From: Forficula auricularia
Taxonomy: Eukaryota > Arthropoda > Insecta > Dermaptera > Forficulidae
Direction: 5' to 3'
DNA: 64,000 bases
NCBI GenBank assembly: GCA_024734495.1
Contig: JALMQS010000187.1
Span: 9,006,769-9,070,768 of the forward strand
Under the pieces are notes generated by a model, which had not been told where the DNA came from, made no database searches, and worked only from the letters and a program-made list of their open reading frames with translations. This document shows positions 54,968 to 64,000 of the stretch, in pieces (position 1 is the first letter of the stretch; every line of letters begins with the position of its first letter). The translations under genes were made by a program, and so were the position numbers.

Positions 54968-55325
54968 AAAAATAATGATCGATTCTCATTTAATAGTCGA
55001 GGAATAACCATTCTAAATTGGATTTTTGACGTTTCGGTTATTATTAGTAGCCATTGCTGAAGACATGGAGGAATCGACTTAAAAATCAAAAATACCCATT
55101 GATTCTCATTTAATACTTGAGGAATAATAATTCTACATTAGGTTTTTGACGTTTCGATTATTATTGGTAACCATTGCTGAAGACATGGAGGAATCGACTT
55201 AAAATCAAAAATAACGATCAATTCTTATCTAATACTAGAGGAATAATTTTATTGCATTCCATTTTTGATGTTTTGACTATTAATGGCAACCTCTACTGAA
55301 AACGTGGGGAATCGACTTAAAACCA
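54968..55325 (+). repeat. Three tandem units of about 120 bp
   Basis: The word gattctcatttaata (or variant) starts at 54981, 55101 and 55220, so the period is 119-120 bp. Units share cgaggaataa, ttttgacgtttcg, attatt.gtaaccattgctga, agacatggaggaatcgactt. Read on the minus strand each unit has GAAACGTC after a short stem, but CAGCAA where CTGANGA would be needed. Confidence 0.75.
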
Positions 55326-55339
55326 AAAAGACTAAATTC

Positions 55340-55512
55340 TTTTATGGCAAACAACTCAAGCTTGAGTAGTATCAACCCATCTTCAGGAAGTACAGAAAAT
55401 AACTTTATTAACGTTATTTTCTGTACTTCCTGAAGATGGGTTGATAGCCCGAAATATATATATTGAAAAAAAATACATCCTTTAATTTTTTTAATTTTAA
55501 TGTGAAACAAGT
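55340..55512 (+). mobile_element. Hammerhead-like foldback element, family L
   Basis: Arms 55370-55403 and 55412-55447 are inverted copies (tatcaacccatcttcaggaa, gtacagaaaataac and mirrors). The right arm continues into an intact core (55424-55470). The left arm lacks the GAAA half. Confidence 0.6.
55424..55470 (+). ncRNA. Hammerhead-ribozyme-like motif (family L)
   Basis: Stem I TTC (55427-55429) with GAA (55465-55467), CTGAAGA 55430-55436, extra T, stem II GGG/CCC, GAAA 55451-55454, AT-only stem III, H17 = T. Confidence 0.45.
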
Positions 55513-57410
55513 GACCAAGAATCCTTAACTCATAGTAAATGAATATTACATATAATATTTATTTACTCTTATCTTTAAAAAAATAGTTGTTAAAAATGAT
55601 TTTTTCAACATGTTACAAAATTTCTGAACACAATAGGCAAAAAAATGTGCGACTTAGAAATTTTCATCATCTCGACTAAAGTAATGGAAGTTTAAAATAA
55701 ATGATTTTGATTAATTAATGTATTAAAGTTATAATTTTACTTTTTACCTATTTCCATCACATACATATCTGTAGATATGGAATTATATTAAAATTTCTCT
55801 TGAACTAGAATAATTTTAAACAAACAGGCTCTAATTCAATAGATCAATAGGCTCTACTCCTTTGATCCAGATATATTTTTATTTATTCACATGATAATTA
55901 TTAATTAGAGGAATCGTAGTACTAAAGTGAAATTATAAAGTAGATAATGTACTGGATCAAAGGATCTTTTATGGTTTACTTAATTTAAATTAAAGTAATT
56001 GTAATTCATTATAGATGTACATATATTGATTTCTCGACTTCTGAGAGAATAATATAACTATTCAAAAGTTTAAGCCCTTTGGTATGGAGGAGCTTACAAC
56101 TCCTCAAGTGATTAAAACAGAAAAGCCTTTTGGTGATATTAATTGAAATTGATTTTTTTCAGTTTGATTTTTAAAATCAGAATTAGTTCAATTTCATTAG
56201 ACATTAATAATAGTTAAATATTATTAGGTTGATACAGTACCTTATAAATGATGTTACTAGAGACAATACTGGCCTTTTTTGCCCTGATGGACAATTTTGA
56301 TCGAGGCGACTTTGGGCTTTCCTCTTGATTGTTATTCATTTCCTTCCTATTCCTATCTGAATAATATTTTCTTTAGACAGTGGGGTAATTTATTGACGTA
56401 TTTTGATAGGGTAAAAAACGAGAAATATTTCGGGATATGAAATGATAAAATATCCTTAAGGGAAATATAAAAGAAAATTCTGTTATCCTCCTTAATAAAT
56501 AGACATTAGAAGAATATACCTGTATATATGCATGAAAAGAAAAATATCTAGCAAGAAAACAAATGCAACAAGTAGACTGCTATTTATAGAAGGTCAATTA
56601 TTTTGTCGTTTTCCTAGTAATTATATAAGAATCATTAAATGAGGCTTGAGTTTGTATTCCAGTCGTAAAAAAATCGGAAAAATGGACGATGAATAATAAT
56701 ATCATCGAAATATTCTATTTATTTAGAGGTATTATAAATATTAAATATTTTATTATAGCCATATTTATTTCTACCTATTCAAAGTAAACAAATTTAATTC
56801 CGCCTTATTTTTTTAAGATTTAGGTCCTAAATTAATGAATAGCTAAGAAACAGACACTTATACGGTATGGTTAGCTGTAGGATTGAATTCGCTCAGAATT
56901 TTTTGCTATTATTTTCGCTTATAAATGTCTGAGCGGTGAAGAAATAGTGGAATAAGTTAAATCTTTTTCAAAAGAGAAAAAATGATATTTTCTGATTTTT
57001 GAGCATGGAGTTTTAAAGTTAAAATCATAATCAGTTATCGGTGTTGGAAATACAAGCATTTTGGCACCAGAACGAACTTTATCTACGGCTTTATGTTCTT
57101 CAGGGGACATTTTCAAACTCAATGAGCAAAAAAAGTATGCATTCAATAGAAAGGCCGCCGGCAGGCAGGCTTCATCGTCTTTCGGGCCTACCTAGTGAAT
57201 TTACAAGTTTTGGGGTCTGCCTGATTATGTGGCTGAATTTCGATACCAAAGATAGCTCGAGAATAAAATATAGTTGAATGGGTTATAGTGAAAATAAAGA
57301 AAATACTTTTTAATGGTCAGAAGAACTTTGTTTAGCCAACTTCATCTCTCACATTTTCCTGGGTCCCAAGTGCATTATTAATTGAAAGAATTGGCAGTTA
57401 GCACATTCTT
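55513..57410. other. No gene recognised
   Basis: AT-rich. 56277-56330 holds a small piece of the 42660 repeat, and 57040-57135 a copy of the 'ggcaccag.acg' dispersed repeat. The open frame 56919-57146 overlaps that repeat and is not taken as a gene. Confidence 0.45.
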
Positions 57411-57417
57411 TACATCA

Positions 57418-57772
57418 TCATCATTGAGTATACAGTCCTAAGACTGGTTTGATGCAACAATCCGTCTCCACTCGACTCTGTCCCCCGCCAGCTGTTTGAC
57501 CTCTCTAAATGTCTGGCATCCCATATCCCCAATTATTTGGTTGAAATATTCTAATCTGGGTCTTCCCCTTCCCCTTTTCTTTCCCACCTCCCTCCAAGAT
57601 ATCCTCTAAGCAGTCCCCCATGTCTCAGTGTGTGCCCCATCATCTGACCTCTTCTCATCTTCAGACTTCTTCCACAAGGTTCTTCTTTCTCCGATTCTTC
57701 CAAGAACTTCTTCATTTGTAATTTTATCCATCCATTCTTTTAAATTTCTTATTTCTAGTCAGTGGCCCCTTC
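57418..57772 (-). pseudogene. LINE-type reverse transcriptase, C-terminal tail fragment
   Basis: On the minus strand the pieces EWMDKITNEEVLGRIGERRT, LWKK, then in another frame MGHTLRHGGLL, then GKKRGRGRPRLEYFNQIIGD, MGCQTFREVKQLAGDRVEWR and ASNQS follow each other. This is the C-terminal block found after the reverse transcriptase in a widespread arthropod endonuclease-reverse transcriptase family. Two frameshifts and one stop break it. The downstream flank is the ACCGACTTC element at 57778. Confidence 0.75.
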
Positions 57773-57777
57773 TTTTT

Positions 57778-58690
57778 AACCGACTTCAAAAAAGGAGGAG
57801 GTTCTCAATTCGACTGATTTTTGTGTGTCTATGTTACCTGATATCTTCGCCAATTGTGAACCGATTTTGATGATTTTATTTGCGTTGGGTCCGAGTCTGG
57901 CTTCCGATTGGTCCCATTTTTTTTCTCGTTTTTTTTTCATAGGTATTTAAGGCCTTTTTATTCGGTTTGTTTCAGACCTAACCTCTTTGTTTATGAACCG
58001 ATTTCGATGGTTCGTCTAGCTTCCGATTGGTCCCATTTTTTTTCGTTTTTTTTTCATAGGTATTAGACCTTTTTTATTAGGTTTGTTTAGACCTAACCTC
58101 TTTGTTTATGAACCGATTTCGATGGTTCTTTTTTTATCCGATAGGGGGTGTCTTGGGGATGGTGCCATATTAATTTGATCAAGTTCTGATGATATGATCA
58201 CTATTAATAACATCACTAAAAAGAGAAAAATAAAATAATTTTTAAGAAAAAAATAAAAACCGACTTCAAAAAATTAAATGCAACAAATAAAATACACTAA
58301 AAGGTATAAAATAATTATTATCTTATTTAGTTACAACTAAACGACGAAATATTAACATGAAATTACTTTTTGAAGTTGGTGCCAAACATATACCTTTTAT
58401 GAATCGCACTCGACGGATCTTACTTAGTACGTTTGGAGGGTATGCTCGCTATTGGTATAGTTTGTTTGGCACCGACTTCAAAAAGTAATTTCATGTTAAT
58501 ATTTCGTCGTTTAGTTGTAACTAAATAAGATAATAATTATTTTATACCTTTTAGTGTATTTTATTTGTTGCATTTAATTTTTTGAAGTCGGTTTTTATTT
58601 TTTCTTAAAAATTATTTTATAGTGTATTTTATTTGTTGCATTTAATTTTTTGAAGTCGGTTTTTATTTTTTTCTTAAAAATTTTTCTAAA
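57778..58690 (+). mobile_element. Foldback element, ACCGACTTC family, copy 2
   Basis: It starts aaccgacttcaaaaaaggag and ends ttttttgaagtcggtttt (58583-58600), repeated once more at 58651-58668. A direct internal duplication (57875-58010 with 58010-58140: ccgattggtcccattttttt, ctaacctctttgtttatgaa, ccgatttcgatggtt) precedes a hairpin (58258-58600). The right end has a 68-bp tandem duplication (58552-58619 and 58620-58687). It is the mirror image of 53112-54099. Confidence 0.72.
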
Positions 58691-59310
58691 CTTATTAATG
58701 AATAAATAAATTTATATAATAATAATAAAAAAGATTTATTTTAATAATGATTAATATTTTTAAAGGTCCTGAATTTAAGGTTTCAATACTGATTGTTAAA
58801 AAAATATTTCCTTTTAAGAAAATTCAATTAATTTTAGTATAGGTACATTAGAATATCTTTAGTTTCGTATAGTCTGTTATTTTGCAATTTTTATAATGCA
58901 AAAGATCTCACTTTAAGGGATTATGTAAATCCATAAGGAAAGGCCTTCAAGTCGTAAAAAAGTCTTTTAAATATATACCTATATATGATATTTTACGGAT
59001 GTAATCCCATCTTAATGTAGAAATAAAATGATGCTATTTCACCTCTATGATTTCAGAGAAAAACTTGTATTTTATAACCTATAAGATTCTATTTTCTATT
59101 ATTATAATAAACTTATAAGAACCCATAAACATGAAATTTCAACGAATCATTTTCCTCATCTTATCTCACTTTCTAGAAACGTCACGAAATCTAAATCTAA
59201 ATGTGATATCAAAAAGATAATGAGATCATATACTTCTTGTGTGTTATTTTCGCTTGTTTAATGGGAATTAATAAAAATACCTATGCCCTTTTATATTCTT
59301 TATATTTTAT
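58691..59310. other. No recognised feature
   Basis: AT-rich, nothing supported. Confidence 0.5.
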
Positions 59311-59574
59311 TATTCAATATTATAATTGAGAAGGGATGGAAAAGCAGCGCAAGGATAGTGAACAAATTCTCTCGAATAAAATAGATTTATTGAAATTCAA
59401 AAACAAACGTTTCGGAGAATTTTATCTCCTTCTTGAGGGTATATAGGGTGGGCCACGGGTATAGGACGTTTTTGGAATAGACAGTACTCGGCAAGTAATG
59501 TGGGTAGAAAGCTGGCGAGGGTCGCATTCCAATCCTTTGATTGTACCATTTAGGGATCACCATAGCGATTTTTG

Positions 59575-59770
59575 TTTACACCCTTATAAGCTTGCACTAG
59601 TTCAAAAGTTGAAACCAAACGATTGTCCACAAAGGAGAGCTTTCTCGGAGACTATGCTAGATTTTCTAGATAGCAATGAAGATGCCATTATTCTTATGAG
59701 TGTTGAAGCTCATTTTCATTTGAATGGCTTCGTCAATCGGCTAAAATGTCGTTACTGGGGTACCAGCTAA
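59575..59770 (+). pseudogene. mariner-like transposase, middle segment
   Basis: The frame reads LHPYKLALVQKLKPNDCPQR, AFSETMLDFLDSNED, then MSVEAHFHLNGFVNR and RYWGTS before a stop. The family normally has SDEAHF here; the first catalytic aspartate is replaced by valine. The second and third acidic residues lie in the missing C-terminal half. The frame upstream of about 59575 is 5' UTR in origin, not coding. Confidence 0.75.
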
Positions 59771-59887
59771 CCCGAAGTCCGATATTGAAGTGCCGCCTGA
59801 ACTCCTCTGGGCCGCTACAACTGATTCTTCATTGCTCACCAAACTTTCATAAGCAAAAACGCGGTGTTCCAACTTCCAATGAGCCAT
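59767..59887 (-). pseudogene. mariner-like transposase, N-terminus, inverted
   Basis: On the minus strand an ATG at 59887 opens MAHWKLEHRVFAYESLVSNE, then ESVVAAQR; after a one-base deletion the next frame gives FRRHFNIGLRVS. This is the N-terminal recruitment helix region of the same transposase type as 59575-59770, but on the opposite strand. Confidence 0.75.
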
Positions 59888-60240
59888 GGTGAACACTGAA
59901 TGGTACAATAAGAGGATTTCTATGCGACCTTCGCTAGCTTTCTAACCCCTTTACTTGCCGAGTACTATCTATTCCAAAAACGTCCGGTTTCCGTGGCCCA
60001 CCCTATACCTACATAACGGGGTTGGCCATCATTCCTTTCATTCATAATCATACCTTCATAAAAACATATACTTATACACATATAACAAGATTATCAAAAA
60101 AGAAACAAACAAATCACTTAATTAAAGAGGTCAATGAGGGAATCTCATCATTGGGATGCCTTACTATCACTTCTCAATTAAAATTTCTACCAGTTCGTCT
60201 CTCTCCGAAGAGAAAATTTCTTCTAATATATACACCATTA

Positions 60241-60835
60241 TTTTTATAATATCCTCATTTCAAATTAGATTCTAAAATCAATGACAAAAGAGCTCATAAA
60301 TTATTTATTTATTGAAATTTATTGAAATATCTATGTTCATAAATTAAGAATGATTTATATTGTATGTAGAGTGACAAATTCCAAATCTTGAACGAAATTC
60401 TATGTATAATTGTGAAATTGTATGGTTTTTATTTTGTATAGATAATTGTATAAGAAAATCTTATAAATTGTTTCAATTTTCAGTAATTACTACTGAATAT
60501 AGTCTACCAGGGTATCCAAAACTGTTTAGCAAATCTATCAAATAAATAATGTTAATTGATAAAATTACTCTATTTATTTAATGTGACTAAATAAATCCTT
60601 TAATTTATAAAATTCATATTTTTATAATATATTTTATTATGGTTGCTTTCTTATTTCTTACCTCTATAATTGTGATAATACTCCTCTGTCCGAAAATATG
60701 TTAGGTTCTATCTGATTGCCCAACAAATCTTGTTTACAATTTCCGATTTTGTTTGAATTTTTCATTCAATGCTAGATGGAGAAAACTATTAAAAAAAATG
60801 TTAGATAATAAAAAAAATGGATCAATGATTAGTTG
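60241..60835. other. No recognised feature
   Basis: AT-rich, nothing supported. Confidence 0.5.
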
Positions 60836-60839
60836 AGAA

Positions 60840-61035
60840 GAAAAGATTATCTCTCCGCCAGCCGTAACCGATTCTGAAGGTCGGAGCTGCAATTGGTTCC
60901 GTTTCGGCCCCATTGCTTTTTGGTTCATAAATTTGCACTCTTACGCTGTTATACTTCACCGCGTTAACACAGACCATGTCAATTGACGCCCTGACAGAGA
61001 AATCACTAAAAACAAAGTTGCCAGCAGATATTTCT
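60840..61035 (-). CDS. Candidate coding exon, function unknown
   Basis: The minus strand reads EISAGNFVFSDFSVRASIDM, VCVNAVKYNSVRVQIYEPKS, NGAETEPIAAPTFRIGYGW with balanced codon use and no stop. A possible acceptor (gaaggacattttag, ending near 61028) precedes it; a weak donor (ATCG|GTTACG) lies near 60868. No repeat copy is seen in the window. The family is not recognised. It lies on the same strand as the candidate exon 46549-46801, 14 kb downstream in gene direction. Confidence 0.4.
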
Positions 61036-61135
61036 AAAATGTCCTTCAAAAAATCAATATTATCGAATACTTAAAGAAAAGCATTTAAACCATTTATCAG
61101 AAGTGTTGAGATAGTAGAAGAAGCATTAGTTCTAC

Positions 61136-61957
61136 TTTACCATAAAGGCTGTGGTTAAGTATTAAATCGTGCATGAAAAAATTCTTTTTTTGCTTCTTTT
61201 TTCGAAAACGGCTGAAACTATTTTGATTAAAAAAATTAAACAAAACCAAGGCATTTCGGTCTTCAAAAAAACCCTAATAAGTGAATATCGAAAAAATTTA
61301 TTTTTAGAGATATTAATTATTTTGTCACAATGTCGGTTAGTACGTTAGTATCTTAGTACGTTAGCACATGTTTGTGGACGCACTAGCTCAAAAACTAGTC
61401 GGAATACCAAAACGAAATTTCACATGTAGTTGTGGTGCATTGAGATTAAGAGCTTATTATATTTTGGTTGAAATCGAACCCAAAATTAAGGGGTTGGATG
61501 GGGGGGGGTAAAAATTAAAATTATAAGATTTTCAAACTAAAAAAAACAAGAAAAATGAAATATGCTATAAAATGAACCTATATTAAAAAAGAGAGTTATT
61601 ATTTTCTTCGGGGGCCAAAATTGGGTGGGGGGTTCAAAAAATAAAACTATTAATATAAGTTGTAGACCCTTTAATTGATTTGTACAAAATTTCGCACATG
61701 CGCCATATATAACCTTATGAAAATGACTCAATATGTGAAATTGATAGTGACCAAAAAAAGGGGGGTTAAAAATATTTTCAAACAAAAATCGAAGATAGCT
61801 GATTTTTCTAATAAAATAGTCTCATAATTAAAACGAGATATTATTAATTAATAATGGACCAAAAATTAAGAGGAAGAAGGGGTTCTTTTGTAAATAATTA
61901 TAAGTTATTTTAATTCAATATTAAATATAAGTGAAGACCCAGGTGTATGGTAAAGTC
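61136..61957 (+). mobile_element. ACTTTACCATAC-family TIR element, copy 3
   Basis: It starts tactttaccataaaggctg and ends ggtgtatggtaaagtca. Its interior follows copy 1 closely at first (gtgcatgaaaaa, ctagctcaaaaactagt, cattgagattaagagct, G runs, aatgaaatat.ctataaaat), then diverges. Confidence 0.55.
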
Positions 61958-62278
61958 ATGTGGATGCCCACATCAGTTTATTTTTAATTTGAAACTGAAA
62001 ACTTTTCTCATCTTAGAAAAATGTTTAGTCACTCATTCAGTGTACTTAAAGTTATTTAAAAGCATACCTTATAAATTTCATTACAGATGCTCTAGTAAAA
62101 ATTTATTTAAAATTTAAAATGGTTCGACGTTTCTTTGATTTCATGCATATCCAGTAAAGAAAAACTAGCAAATCTTTAAATTTACTTTTAGACTTGGATA
62201 TAAGTATATATCAGGTCTATAATTAAGAAGACAGTTAAATTGAAAGTTTTTTTTGCCGAGAGTAGCAGAATTTTTATA

Positions 62279-62372
62279 TTATTGAAGGAGACAATAAGAG
62301 TGTGTCTTCTGCTGGAAATAAAATTGTTAATTCCCGCAGAAGACACACTCTTTTATTGTCTCCTTCAATAAG
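62279..62372. repeat. Hairpin with ~38-bp arms
   Basis: ttattgaaggagacaataag, then agtgtgtcttctgc (62279-62313), is mirrored at 62337-62372 with one insertion; the loop is about 22 nt. Direct copies of aagaagacagt lie on both sides (62226 and 62372). Confidence 0.7.
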
Positions 62373-62401
62373 AAGACAGTAATGCCCAAGAGTACATATT
62401 A

Positions 62402-62640
62402 TTTTAAAAGACGTGAGTGGATGTAAAATAACGTCTGGACCTAACAGAAATAAAGCTTGTAGGCTTCAGATTTGACTACAGAAGTAATCTGATAGGTAAT
62501 TCCAAAAAAAGGACTCCTAACATGAATATTTTGTCACAATATTAGTTCGAATCAAAGTCAATCCTGGAATGCCTCTTGTCGACTAGATTAGATTTTGTTT
62601 TGCCTGCATTCAAGTATTTTCATTAATTATATCTTCTCTC
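62402..62640 (-). pseudogene. Strongly decayed LINE reverse transcriptase fragment
   Basis: It aligns in order with 22755-22985 of the minus-strand LINE (taaaataacgtctggaccta, aaagcttg, actcctaacat, gtttgcctgcattcaag), that is the thumb region, but is highly diverged. Confidence 0.5.
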
Positions 62641-63385
62641 GATTAAAATGTTAGTTTCAAAACAATTATAATTACTTACACTTTTAAACTTAAGATGGCA
62701 TCTTTCAAATTTTGTTTTGAATACATGTGTGTTTTTATTTTACTAACTTCACATTGATTCTATGTATTTTTTTGAAGATTTTATAAATCCTTAAATTAAT
62801 TTTTAAATATCTCTTAAAAAAAACTTTTTTTAAAGATAAGTTTTAAGGCGAATTTAATAAGCTCATCATGTTCTGTTGGCATTCTCTATCTCTTTAATGA
62901 TGAATTTATTTTGAGAGTTGGCTCAGAGAGGATTTGATATGTATTACATTTGAAATGTTGATTATCAACTTGAATCTAACTATTGGATCAGCTTGCGCAT
63001 CTAGACAGAAGATCCGAATGGTAATAAGAACTCTTTGCTTTTAATGGAGGAGGAATTAAATTCTAGTTTAATTCAATGAAAGTTTTACGATAGCAAATGA
63101 AGAAAACTCCTTTCTCTTCTTCTGCTTTTCTTGTAATTTGTTAATAATAGTAAGATGGTAGGATCAAATTAAAATCTACAAAATTTCATTATAACTTTTT
63201 AATATGTTTAGTAATTAAAATAAATGTTCAGCGTGCTTATGGCTCAGGTGGATGTTTATTAACCCTAGCCTATGGAAAGTTGAATTATATTGTGGAAGTT
63301 AGATTTCTCGCTATTATTAATAATAATAAATTTAAAAATAATTTTTCTTCTTCTTTGGACTATCTAAATTGAAAATAAATAAATC
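62641..63385. other. No recognised feature
   Basis: AT-rich, nothing supported. Confidence 0.5.
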
Positions 63386-63393
63386 AATCTACC

Positions 63394-63716
63394 AGTGGCG
63401 GCACCAGGGTTGGGCGAGGTGTGGCGACCGCCCAGCCCAAATTGCTCTCGCCCAACCGTCTGCCCAACCTGCTAAATTGATCATTTGAGCAAAAAATATT
63501 GAAACATTCAGTTGATAAAATTAAAAAAAAGAAAATCGCTTCCAATATTAAAGACCATATATAATAATGATAAATAATTATATATCATACCTATACTATT
63601 AAAAAAGAATATCTAAATTATACAAAAATCTGTATTACTCTAAATAATGCTGCCCACTCTCCAAATCTTCTACCAGTTGTCGCCCAACCGAAAAGAAAAA
63701 GCTGGCAACGGCACTG
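63394..63716. mobile_element. Small hAT-like MITE with perfect 8-bp duplication
   Basis: AATCTACC occurs at 63386-63393 and 63717-63724. The ends agtggcggcaccagg and, reversed, cagtgccgttgccag are inverted, with 'gttgggcga' also mirrored at subterminal positions. There is no coding capacity. One related end lies at 24735-24826. Confidence 0.7.
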
Positions 63717-63724
63717 AATCTACC

Positions 63725-64000
63725 AAAGTTTAATTGTTTTGAAGCTTCAAATATTTATTTAATTTCGAATAACGAATAAAATAAAAATGTATGAAATTTT
63801 AATAGCCCAGGCGAATTAGACTTGAAAAAAGGCCACGAAGGCCAATAAATATGCACAAGCTGGAAATAGTTTTTTAATCGACGTTAGGCATCCCAAATAA
63901 GAGTAATATGAGTTTGCGACGGATTTTGGATGGTGCTAAATTTTTGAGGGCATAAAAACCACGAAAACTTTAGACGAAAACCATGTGTGCTACAGAAAAT
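63725..64000. other. No recognised feature
   Basis: AT-rich with a short GC-richer stretch at 63808-63850; nothing supported. Confidence 0.5.

Larger units (their letters stand above)
59446..60003. mobile_element. mariner-like derivative with two 5' ends
   Basis: TA at 59444-59445 and 60004-60005 flanks inverted ends GGGTGGGCCACGG / CCGTGGCCCACCC. The inverted similarity runs inward about 125 bp and includes the 5' UTR and the start-codon region on both sides (caccatagcg on the left, gccatggtg on the right). The plus strand then encodes a middle transposase segment; the minus strand encodes the transposase N-terminus. Confidence 0.7.
59324..60240. mobile_element. Hammerhead-like element, family J copy 2, split by a mariner derivative
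   Basis: 59324-59440 matches the left arm of 45805 (ataattgagaagggatgg, ctctcgaataaaatagattt, caaacgtttcgga), and 60122-60215 matches its right side (gtcaatgaggga, atgcctta, acttctcaatta, gtctctctcc.aagagaa). On the minus strand 59405-59445 gives CTCAAGA, A, GGAGA/TCTCC, GAAA, CGT: one core base (G5) is changed. The element at 59446-60003 is inserted in it. Confidence 0.55.

Noticed and set aside
57041..57277. Open frame MLEIQAFWHQNELYLRLYVL...
   Set aside because: It lies over a dispersed repeat also present at 10418 and 48228 and changes frame between copies.
1..64000. CRISPR arrays, bacterial operons, rRNA genes
   Set aside because: No regular spacer array, ribosome binding sites, operon-like frames or rRNA sequence are present; the window is eukaryotic.

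Overview
This is a eukaryotic window: AT-rich, intron/intergenic-like, with no operons or long continuous genes. It is almost entirely built from layered mobile elements. The mix (Jockey/CR1-type LINE fragments, RTE-like reverse transcriptase tails, mariner and Tc1 transposases, hAT elements with 8-bp target duplications, Helitron-like ends, and a widespread insect repeat beginning ACCGACTTCAAAAAAGGAGG) points to an arthropod, most likely an insect. The order cannot be fixed from the sequence. One 100-N assembly gap lies at 33883-33982.

Layout. 1-9 kb: a 2.8-kb hAT element carrying a LINE tail, several terminal-inverted-repeat (TIR) elements, a GC-rich patch with a candidate first coding exon on the minus strand (7788-7861), and the first hammerhead-ribozyme-like foldback (8154-8522). 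9-20 kb: a CR1-type LINE nested in a Helitron end, two further hammerhead-like foldbacks (one inside a LINE), a large TIR element with another nested in it. 21-33 kb: a truncated mariner, three related LINE copies (the fullest at 27640-29832), a 0.7-kb hammerhead-like element and small hAT elements. 33-42 kb: the gap, an RTE open frame split by a hAT element, two facing Helitron-like 3' ends with G/C-rich tracts, and a 0.22-kb duplicated unit. 42-49 kb: more LINE fragments, four more hammerhead-like foldbacks, a candidate terminal exon (minus), and an LTR-like segment with a textbook core promoter. 50-64 kb: degenerate repeats, a dead Tc1 transposase, two inverted copies of a ~0.9-kb foldback, a 120-bp tandem array, and a mariner derivative with two 5' ends.

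The most notable system is a set of short foldback elements whose arms carry a hammerhead-ribozyme-like core: CTGANGA, one extra nucleotide, a ~5-bp stem II, GAAA, a minimal or very short stem III, and in the best copies a stem I of 6-11 bp. Six of these elements are flanked by direct repeats of 11-18 bp, which suggests insertion by target-primed retrotransposition rather than cut-and-paste. This resembles the reduced-stem-III hammerhead variants linked to Penelope-like retroelements, but no Penelope reverse transcriptase is visible in this window.

Host genes: no complete gene is seen. Five exon-like segments (plus strand 3955-4038; minus strand 7788-7861, 11307-11470, 46549-46801, 60840-61035) have coherent reading frames and mostly plausible splice sites; they may belong to one or more genes with very long introns, but this is inference. 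A sixth open frame (41740-41967, minus) is weaker.
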